This document shows, piece after piece, positions 39,982 to 45,753 of a stretch of DNA of 45,753 nucleotides. The stretch is from Hyphomicrobiales bacterium (lineage in GTDB: Bacteria > Pseudomonadota > Alphaproteobacteria > Rhizobiales > Rhizobiaceae), in NCBI GenBank assembly GCA_900471515.1, contig UCFC01000067.1, forward strand, positions 1-45,753, written 5' to 3'. The notes beneath the pieces are model-generated. The model saw only the letters and a list, made by a program, of their open reading frames with translations, made no database searches and was not told the DNA's origin. A program made the translations under genes and the position numbers. Positions within the stretch are counted from its first letter, which is position 1, and every line of letters begins with the position of its first letter.

Positions 39982-40641
39982 TCAAACGCCCTTGTAGAGG
40001 GCGGCGCCCTGCATCAGGACGATGACCTTGGCGCCCACCTTGATGCGCGAATGCAGGTCGATAATGTCGTCATTGTTCATGCGGATGCAGCCGGAGGACA
40101 CGTCGAGGCCGATGGTCCAGGATTCCGGCGTGCCGTGGATGCGGTAGATCGTGTCGGCATCGCCGGCATAGAGATAGAGCGCGCGGGCGCCGAGCGGGTT
40201 GTCGGGGCCGCCCGGCTGGCCGGCCGCCCATTTGGCGGCGTTCGGGTCGCGGGCCACCATTTCGGCGGGCGGGGTCCAGGTCGGCCATTCGGCGGTGCGG
40301 CCGACGCGCACGATGCCGGCCCAGCCGAAACCTTCGCGGCCGACCCCGATGCCGTAGCGGATCGCCTGGCCGCCGGGCTGGACGAGATAGAGGAAATGCT
40401 GGTTGCCGTCGATGATGATCGTGCCCGGTTCCTCGGCGGTGCGGAAGGTCACGACCTGCCGGCGGAAGGCATCCGGCACCTGCTTGTTGCGGGCGTAATA
40501 TTTGCGCGCCGTGTTCTTGTCGTAATCCACCCACTGGCGCGTCTTCGGATCGTAGATCTGCGTGCCGGCGGCCAGGGCAATATGGGAGGCAAGGCCGAGG
40601 GCGAGGGCGGCGAGCGCGGCTTTCTGCAATGTCAGGCTCAT
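39982..40641 (-). CDS. L,D-transpeptidase (YkuD domain)
   Basis: A 219-residue exported enzyme: signal peptide 1-24 (cleavage near ALA), then the YkuD domain with TIIIDGNQHFLYLVQPGG and the catalytic block H169-GTPESWTIGLDVSSG-C185-IRMNN, where C185 is the nucleophile. It forms 3-3 cross-links in peptidoglycan or attaches proteins to it. The start overlaps the stop of the betaine-binding protein gene (ATGA). Confidence 0.92.
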   Translation of the reverse strand: MSLTLQKAALAALALGLASHIALAAGTQIYDPKTRQWVDYDKNTARKYYARNKQVPDAFRRQVVTFRTAEEPGTIIIDGNQHFLYLVQPGGQAIRYGIGVGREGFGWAGIVRVGRTAEWPTWTPPAEMVARDPNAAKWAAGQPGGPDNPLGARALYLYAGDADTIYRIHGTPESWTIGLDVSSGCIRMNNDDIIDLHSRIKVGAKVIVLMQGAALYKGV

Positions 40642-41645
40642 GGCTTTGCCCACCCTTTTATGCGGGCGGCATGATCGGCCACCCATTTTTCCGCGTAGTC
40701 GGCCGGCGGCGTGCGCTCCACCTGCAGCGCATAGGTCATCAGCGTCACTTCCTGCGGCGTCAGGTCTATCCTGTCGAGGAAGGCGGCGACGTCGGAATGG
40801 CGGGCGCCGAAGGCGGCGGACCAGGCGATCCGGAAGCTCGACGGCGGCCAGGCGACATCGGCCTTCGAATGGGCGATCCATTGCGGATCGCTGCCGGGGG
40901 CGATCTTCCAGTGCGCCGCGTCATAGGCCGGCTCCTGCAGGCGCGTCACCTTGTGCAGCTCGAAGACGTTGTGCGGCGCATAGCAGGCAAAGACCATCGG
41001 CCGGCCGGTGGCGACAGCCGCATCGACGGCGGCCATGCCGACATCCTCTTCCGCCTCCACCAGCGCCAGGTTGCCGGCATAACCGTAGCTCATGGCGCGG
41101 ATGCGCTCGATGTCGGCCGAAGTCCAGGTGGCGGCGCCGATCCAGAGCTCGCCGCGGCCGTCGCCGTCGGTGTCGAGCAGCGCGCCCTTCTTCGGGTCGG
41201 AAAGGTCCTTGACGCTCCTGATATCGGCCTTTTCCGCCTCCTCGGTGGCGCAGAGGCCCTGCCAGGCGGCGACGGCGCGTTTGGCCAGCACCACCGCCTT
41301 CCTGCCGTCGACATATTTTTCGATCGCCGCGTCGAGGTTCGGCCGCCAGACTTCGGGGTGAATGTCGATCTCGCCGCTTTCGAGCCCGGCAAAGGCGCTA
41401 AGCTCGCCCATCGGGCGCAGCTCGGCCTCCAGCCCGAAGGTCCTTGCGATCGCGACCTTGAGGATATTGGCCGTCGCCTGGCCGGAGGGCCAGTTCGGCA
41501 CGGCGATGACGAGGTCGTCGGCGGCCTCTGCGCGCCGGGCGCCCGATGCGACGAGGCCCGATGCGACGAGAATGGCGGCGGCGGCGATCATGGCTCCCGC
41601 ACGAAGGCGCCGCCGGCCCGGATTTTCGCTTTGGCGATGTCTCAC
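40638..41645 (-). CDS. Glycine betaine/proline-type ABC substrate-binding protein (OpuAC)
   Basis: A 335-residue periplasmic protein: signal peptide with long basic start ending RAEA, then the OpuAC/ProX fold with IAVPNWPSGQATANIL, IDIHPEVWRPNLD, GYAGNLALVEAEE and the aromatic-rich ACYAPHNVFELH, which fits a quaternary-ammonium-binding pocket. GTG at 41645 follows GGAGGGG. No ATPase or permease gene is adjacent, so it is an orphan binding protein here, coupled instead to an L,D-transpeptidase. Confidence 0.87.
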   Translation of the reverse strand: MRHRQSENPGRRRLRAGAMIAAAAILVASGLVASGARRAEAADDLVIAVPNWPSGQATANILKVAIARTFGLEAELRPMGELSAFAGLESGEIDIHPEVWRPNLDAAIEKYVDGRKAVVLAKRAVAAWQGLCATEEAEKADIRSVKDLSDPKKGALLDTDGDGRGELWIGAATWTSADIERIRAMSYGYAGNLALVEAEEDVGMAAVDAAVATGRPMVFACYAPHNVFELHKVTRLQEPAYDAAHWKIAPGSDPQWIAHSKADVAWPPSSFRIAWSAAFGARHSDVAAFLDRIDLTPQEVTLMTYALQVERTPPADYAEKWVADHAARIKGWAKP

Positions 41646-41764
41646 AGAAACCCCTCCGCTTCCGCTTCTCGGCTTGGGGGAGTCCTAACCAATCGCGCAT
41701 ATGGCGGGGAAGTACGTTACCGTAAACGCCGGCGTAAATTCGTGGGGCAAGGGGCGGGCTGCGA

Positions 41765-42688
41765 TCACTCCGGACGCGCCGCCGTCCTGCCCCGCGCGAG
41801 CGTAATCAATCCCGGCAGCGCGGTGCCGAGAACGATCAGCGCCACGCCCGCGGCCGTGCGCGCCCCGAACGGACTGTCGAAAATCACCGCTGCCGCCACG
41901 GCGCCGGTGGCGGGGCCGATGGAGGAGAGCAGGCCGAGCTGCAGCACCGGCATTTTCGACAGCGCGAAATTATAGGCGAAGTAACCGCCGGCCGTTGCCA
42001 CCAGCCCGATATAGGCGAGGGACGGCCAGTGCCGCGCGGCATCCGCAAGCCCCATGCCGAAGCCGGTGACGAGAGCTGCGGCCCAGGCGACGGCGGCCGC
42101 GCCCGAAACCTGCATGGTCGCCACGACCGTCCACGGCACGGCGGAGCGCGTGTGCAGCGCCCGGCCGGCGAGCTGGCCGCAGGCGGCAAGGCCGAGCGCC
42201 GAGAGCGCGGTGACATAACCGCCGGCCGAATTCTGCCCGCCGGCCTGCCGCTCGGAAATGACGAGCAGCAGGCCGGCAAAACCCACGCCCATGCCGAAAA
42301 AGGTGGTGGCCTTCAGCGGCTCGCCCAGAAGGAGCCTTGCGGCGAGGCCGACGACGGCGGGCATGAAGGCGCTGAGCAGGATGAGGGTGACGCCATCGAG
42401 ACTGCGGCTTGCCGCCGTGAACGCGATCATGAAGATGCCGGGATGGAGAATGCCGATCGCGAAGGGTTTCCACCTTTCGGCGGGCGCGACCGGCCGGCGC
42501 TGCAGGAAAAGCGAGACGGCCCACAGCGCCGCCGCACCCGTCGTCATCTGCACGGCGATGATTTCCGCCGGGCCGAACCAGGCCGTCAGGTATTTCTGGA
42601 TGGCGAAGCCGACAGGGCCGGCGCTGAAGCAATAGATCGCCGCCAGCACCGCGGCCGGCGATTGCGCGCGCGTTTCGATCGAGGCCAT
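41765..42688 (-). CDS. EamA/DMT family transporter
   Basis: A 307-residue protein with ten membrane helices in two EamA repeats (about 10-145 and 160-295). The second repeat shows LAYIGLVATAGGYFAYNFAL and SSIGPATGAVAAAVIF. It probably exports small metabolites. Divergent from an Rrf2 gene with two nested dyads in the gap, so it is the likely target of that regulator. Confidence 0.9.
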   Translation of the reverse strand: MASIETRAQSPAAVLAAIYCFSAGPVGFAIQKYLTAWFGPAEIIAVQMTTGAAALWAVSLFLQRRPVAPAERWKPFAIGILHPGIFMIAFTAASRSLDGVTLILLSAFMPAVVGLAARLLLGEPLKATTFFGMGVGFAGLLLVISERQAGGQNSAGGYVTALSALGLAACGQLAGRALHTRSAVPWTVVATMQVSGAAAVAWAAALVTGFGMGLADAARHWPSLAYIGLVATAGGYFAYNFALSKMPVLQLGLLSSIGPATGAVAAAVIFDSPFGARTAAGVALIVLGTALPGLITLARGRTAARPE

Positions 42689-42712
42689 GACAATGTTCCA
42701 ATTGATGTTATC

Positions 42713-42759
42713 ATGTAACTATACGGGTTGCGTCATTCACGCAACATTAAAAGTTACAT
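42713..42759. promoter_or_regulatory. Nested dyads between the EamA and rrf2 genes
   Basis: ATGTAACT (42713-42720) pairs with AGTTACAT (42752-42759), and inside them GTTGCGT (42727-42733) pairs with ACGCAAC (42739-42745). All arms are perfect. The AT-rich 82-base gap holds the divergent promoters, so one or both dyads are probable Rrf2 operators. Confidence 0.65.
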
Positions 42760-42778
42760 AATTGAAGGAATGGCATCG

Positions 42779-43219
42779 ATGAAGCGAAACAGCCGGTTTT
42801 CCCTGGCGCTGCACACGCTGGCGCATCTGGCGGCGCTGACGCCGCCGCGCCCGCTGACCTCGGGCGAGATCGGCGAACACAGCGGCACCAACCCGGTCGT
42901 CGTGCGCCGCACGCTGGGGCTTCTGAGGGAAAGCGGCCTCGTCTCCTCCGAAAAGGGCCATTCCGGCGGCTGGCTGCTGGCGCGCGCGCCGGACGCGATC
43001 ACGCTTGCCGATGTCTATGCCGCACTCGGCGAGCGCTTCCTGCGCATGGAGATCGAGGGCGAGGAAAACCCGCCGGGCTGCGCCATCGAGCGGGCGCTGC
43101 TCGGCAGCGTGGAGGCGGCGCTCGACGATGCCGAGGCGCTCCTGGTGGCGCGGCTGGCGCGAACGAGCCTTGCGGATATCGTGGCGCGCATCCCCAAGCC
43201 GGCGGCGGTCGACTGGTAG
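42779..43219 (+). CDS. Rrf2 family transcriptional regulator
   Basis: A 146-residue winged-helix regulator: FSLALHTLAHLAALTPPRPL, seen as SLALHTLAHLAAL, then SGEIGEHSGTNPVVVRRTLG and KGHSGGWLLARAPDAITLAD. It has a single cysteine (in PPGCAIERAL) and so lacks the three-cysteine iron-sulfur site of IscR/NsrR; it may be a YwnA-like thiol- or ligand-responsive type. ATG at 42779 has AAGGA at good spacing, unlike ATG 42770. Confidence 0.9.
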   Translation: MKRNSRFSLALHTLAHLAALTPPRPLTSGEIGEHSGTNPVVVRRTLGLLRESGLVSSEKGHSGGWLLARAPDAITLADVYAALGERFLRMEIEGEENPPGCAIERALLGSVEAALDDAEALLVARLARTSLADIVARIPKPAAVDW

Positions 43220-43282
43220 TTGCCGGGGACATGCCGGCGGGGGCTCCACGCACCGCGGCCCACCGGCAATCCTTCCTGCCTC

Positions 43283-44005
43283 TCACCCCCGCGTCACCAC
43301 CACCTGGCCGATGTCGAGCACGAAGATCGACGGGGCGGAGAGCAGGCTTCGGCCGGTCTCGTCGCGGCGCACGACGCGGCGGTGGGTGGGGAAGAGGAAA
43401 TCGTCGAAGAAGCGGTGGTCGTAGGTATAGTGCGAGGCAGCACCGCCGCCGCTGACCTCGGGGGCGTAGTCGTTGCGCACGAGATAGCCCTGGCTGTTGA
43501 AATAGAAGGTCTGCACCGGGCAGTGCACATGCAGGCCGGCGGGGAAGGTGGCCTTCAGCACGCGCCAGGTCTCGCCATGTTCCTCGTGCGGGGCAAGCTC
43601 CTCGCAGGTGACGCCGTTTTCGGCCAGCAGGAAGGGCATGGTCAGGTAGTTGTTCAGCGCATAGCCGACGAAATAGAGGAATTGTTCCGGGCTCCAGGGC
43701 GTGAAGACCTCGTAGCCCGCGAAGGACTGGCGCGGTTCGGCAAGGCCGGAGACCGGCACGCCGGCATCGGTTTCTATCGTCACGCGGCCGTCGGCAAAGA
43801 GGCCGCGGCGGCCGGGCGCCGGGTAGGGGGTGATCAGCGTGCGCCGGCGGCGCGTGTCGATGCGGACCTGCACGTCCTTGAGGCCGCCGCCGCGCTTGAT
43901 CGCCGCCTCGCCGCGCATCGTCAGGCGCAGATCGACGCAGGCGACCTTGCGCCATTCGTCGAGCCCGCCATGCGCCTCGAATACCAGATCGAGAAGATCG
44001 CCCAT
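43283..44005 (-). CDS. Conserved hypothetical protein
   Basis: A 240-residue protein without signal peptide or membrane segment. It begins DLVFEAHGGLDEWRKVACVDL and is rich in beta strands (VQVRIDTRRRRTLITPYPAP, then FYFNSQGYLVRNDYAPE), which recalls lipoprotein-carrier-like barrels, but I cannot name the family firmly. Start at 44005 follows AAAGGA. It lies 116 bases after an SDR gene on the same strand and could be co-transcribed with it. Confidence 0.75.
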   Translation of the reverse strand: MGDLLDLVFEAHGGLDEWRKVACVDLRLTMRGEAAIKRGGGLKDVQVRIDTRRRRTLITPYPAPGRRGLFADGRVTIETDAGVPVSGLAEPRQSFAGYEVFTPWSPEQFLYFVGYALNNYLTMPFLLAENGVTCEELAPHEEHGETWRVLKATFPAGLHVHCPVQTFYFNSQGYLVRNDYAPEVSGGGAASHYTYDHRFFDDFLFPTHRRVVRRDETGRSLLSAPSIFVLDIGQVVVTRG

Positions 44006-44121
44006 TCGTTCGTCCTTTCAGTGTGTCGCGCCGGGCCGGATGCAGGCCGCGATGGGGCAGCGGCGGCGGCCCCGCTCGGCCGCCACCGGGTTTGTTGCCG
44101 TGATTTTCGGGAAGGCGCGGC

Positions 44122-44841
44122 TCAGCCGCCGATATTCATCGCCGCTTCCAGCTGGTGGCCGTCGGTGGCGAAGAGGTGGCCGATCTGCTTTGCCAGCGGA
44201 TCGGGGAAAATGTAGGTGTCGCCCTTTTCGAGGCCGAGCACGATGTTTTCGGCGGCCTCTTCCGGCGTCACCTTGGCCAGCGGCACGGCGGCGGCAAGAT
44301 CGGTATCGACCGGGCCGGGATAGATGCCGATGACGGAAACGCCCTTCGGCGCGAGTGTCGCGCGCAGCGATTGCGTCAGCGACTGCAGGGCCGCCTTGGA
44401 GGCCGAATAGCCGGAGATCGGCGCGGTGGCGGCAAGGCCGACAATGCTGACGACATTGGCGATCGTGCCCGAGCCGCGGCCGAGGAAGGCCGGCAGGAAG
44501 GCGCGGATGACGGCAAGCGTGCCGTAGAAATTGGTGTTCATGTCGGCCTCGACCATGGCGTCGGTGCTGGTGATCCAGTCGCCCCAGGCCATGGTGCCGG
44601 CATTGTTGACGAGCAGGTCGACATCGCCGGCCGTCTCGGCCGCCCTGCGCACGGAGGCGGCATCGGTGACATCGAGCTGCAGCGGCACGACGCGGGCGTC
44701 GCCGAAATCCGGCAGCGCGGCGGGATTGCGCGCCGCCGCGTAGATTCTGGCGATATCGGTCTTGAGCAGCCGGCGCACGGTGGCGGCGCCGATGCCCTTG
44801 TTGGCGCCCGATACCAGGACGACTTTCTTCGATAGGGACAT
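44122..44841 (-). CDS. Short-chain dehydrogenase/reductase
   Basis: A 239-residue NAD(P)-dependent oxidoreductase: SGANKGIGAA is the TGxxxGIG nucleotide site, VNNAG the NNAG motif, and SIVG with YSASK supply Ser, Tyr and Lys of the active site. Substrate unknown. Divergent from a TetR gene; two GTAAAC-N6-GTTTAC dyads lie 28-76 bases before its start, so it is probably repressed by that TetR. Confidence 0.93.
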   Translation of the reverse strand: MSLSKKVVLVSGANKGIGAATVRRLLKTDIARIYAAARNPAALPDFGDARVVPLQLDVTDAASVRRAAETAGDVDLLVNNAGTMAWGDWITSTDAMVEADMNTNFYGTLAVIRAFLPAFLGRGSGTIANVVSIVGLAATAPISGYSASKAALQSLTQSLRATLAPKGVSVIGIYPGPVDTDLAAAVPLAKVTPEEAAENIVLGLEKGDTYIFPDPLAKQIGHLFATDGHQLEAAMNIGG

Positions 44842-44868
44842 GATGACCTCGACAGGTTGGCGATGGAG

Positions 44869-44917
44869 GTAAACCGGATCGTTTACCGCGGGCGGAGATG
44901 TAAACCGAACCGTTTAC
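44869..44917. promoter_or_regulatory. Two TetR operators, GTAAAC-N6-GTTTAC
   Basis: GTAAACCGGATCGTTTAC (44869-44886) and GTAAACCGAACCGTTTAC (44900-44917) are 18-base dyads with identical perfect arms, centres 31 bases (about three turns) apart, in the 128-base gap between the SDR and tetR genes. They are the strongest operator pair in the window. Confidence 0.8.
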
Positions 44918-44969
44918 TTGGTCAACCGGCTTTGCTATTGGAAAAGCGGTCAGCAGTTGGGGGGCCCGG

Positions 44970-45569
44970 ATGAGGCACGAGAATCTGGACATCGACGGCA
45001 AGAAGCGCGAAATCGTCGAATGGGCGTTCGACCGCTTCTACGAGGGCGGCTTCCACGCCACCGCCGTCGACGCGGCCATGGCCGGCAGCGGCATTTCCAA
45101 GCGCACGATCTACAAATATTTCTCCTCCAAGGAGGAGCTGATCGAGGCCGTGCTGGTGCTTTACGGCGCCTTCATCGTGCAGGAACTGTTCGACCCGGTC
45201 TCCAGAATTTCCGACCCGAGGCAACAGATCGTCGCCTTTTTCGACACCGGCCACGGCCAGGACAGGCGCATCCTGACGCGCGGCTGCCTCGGCCTGAAGG
45301 CGGCGCAGGAATATGCCGGCAAACACGACCGCATCGTCGCCCTCGGCCGCCACGCCGCCTCGCGGGCGGAGGCCAGGTTCACCGAGCTTTGCGGCAAGGC
45401 CGGCCTTGCGCAGCCGGAGGCTTTGGGAAAGCAGCTCAACGTGATTTTCCAGGGCGCGCTGCTGCTCTCCCACGCCACCGGCGACACGACCGCCTTCGCC
45501 TCGGCAAAGACGGTTGCCGCGGCCCTGCTGGAACGGGCAGCCGCGGGCGGGACGAAGGCTAGCGGCTGA
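44970..45569 (+). CDS. TetR/AcrR family regulator
   Basis: A 199-residue repressor: AVDAAMAGSGISKRTIYKYF and SSKEELIEAVL form the DNA-binding domain (YKYF recognition helix end), with a YcdC/AcrR-like helical C-terminus containing TRGCLGLKAAQEY. ATG at 44970 follows a GGGGGG-type site. Adjacent operators suggest it controls itself and the divergent SDR, and perhaps the gene after it. Confidence 0.92.
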   Translation: MRHENLDIDGKKREIVEWAFDRFYEGGFHATAVDAAMAGSGISKRTIYKYFSSKEELIEAVLVLYGAFIVQELFDPVSRISDPRQQIVAFFDTGHGQDRRILTRGCLGLKAAQEYAGKHDRIVALGRHAASRAEARFTELCGKAGLAQPEALGKQLNVIFQGALLLSHATGDTTAFASAKTVAAALLERAAAGGTKASG

Positions 45570-45622
45570 GGCTCCTCCAAGCGATTCCTGTGGTCGTGAC
45601 GGGTGTGAGGAGAGTGAAGGAG

Positions 45623-45753
45623 GCGTCGCTGCCCAAAGCCGGCGTCGGGCATGGCGGCAGGGGCCTTCCGCAGCCGTCGCAACCGTCCTGCCCGGAGGCC
45701 CACCCCAACCACCCCATTCCTGTGCCTCAGCCATCCCCCGCAACCGTCCTGCC
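45623..45753. repeat. Mosaic intergenic repeat, copy at the right end
   Basis: Block 45623-45671 matches 25841-25892; GTCCTGCCCGGAGGCCCACC and CCTCAGCCATCCCCCGCA also recur there. Internally, AACCGTCCTGCC occurs at about 45681 and again at the very end. The element is cut by the window border. No gene is seen after 45569. Confidence 0.7.

Overview
The window is a stretch of GC-rich chromosome-like DNA that reads as Alphaproteobacteria, most likely a Rhizobiaceae relative (Shinella/Rhizobium/Ensifer type). The grounds are the codon bias (third positions almost always G or C), the protein families (LysE/ArgP, YceI, EamA, MalT-like LuxR, solitary PhnM), and the intergenic repeats, which look like those of rhizobia. 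These include a palindromic element at 34388-34491, heptamer tracts at 25361-25451 and mosaic palindromes at 25531-26065 and 45623-45753. This is judged by eye; no database was searched. There is no rRNA, tRNA, CRISPR array, transposase or integrase that I can see. Most of the window is ordinary metabolic, transport and regulatory coding sequence.

Left part (1-8149): a minus-strand trio encodes a secreted DUF3604 protein, a membrane-anchored parvulin (PpiC) and a HupE/UreJ-type membrane protein. It is followed by a DdlA-type D-Ala-D-Ala ligase and a large autotransporter with a glycine-rich repeat passenger. From 12846 down to 8556 lies a probable minus-strand operon: NepI-like MFS exporter, cyclophilin-like protein, Tat-exported dienelactone-hydrolase-like enzyme, a possible small ORF, cytochrome P460 and a DUF4405 cytochrome b-like membrane protein. 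Several of these genes overlap by ATGA. A divergent LysR gene starts at 12937, with a good LysR box between them.

Middle part (13828-25361): a second MFS gene has had the last codons of its 3' end duplicated exactly 800 bp away. Between the two copies sits a gene for a small protein with a PD-(D/E)XK nuclease motif and a HEPN-like Rx4H motif. This is the best candidate here for a small mobile or defence-type insertion. Then come a secreted HSL-type hydrolase under a MalT-like LuxR ATPase regulator, a stand-alone phnM, an ada/NTF2/AhpD-like group, and a Tat-exported SnoaL-like protein divergent from a LysR gene.

Right part (25362-45753): a 730-bp repeat field is followed by argP/lysE, yceI with a flavin monooxygenase, and a divergent pair of FMN split-barrel proteins, one fused to GAF and a probable winged helix. 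Next are an SbmA/ABCD-type ABC exporter, an AT-rich intergenic island with a rhizobial palindrome, and a universal stress protein behind an FNR/FixK-like box. After these come a TetR/DUF308-like pair, an orphan histidine kinase, LysR, and a betaine-binding protein/L,D-transpeptidase/lipoprotein operon. The last genes are EamA/Rrf2 and SDR/TetR divergent pairs, each with clear dyad operators, and the window ends in a second copy of the mosaic repeat.
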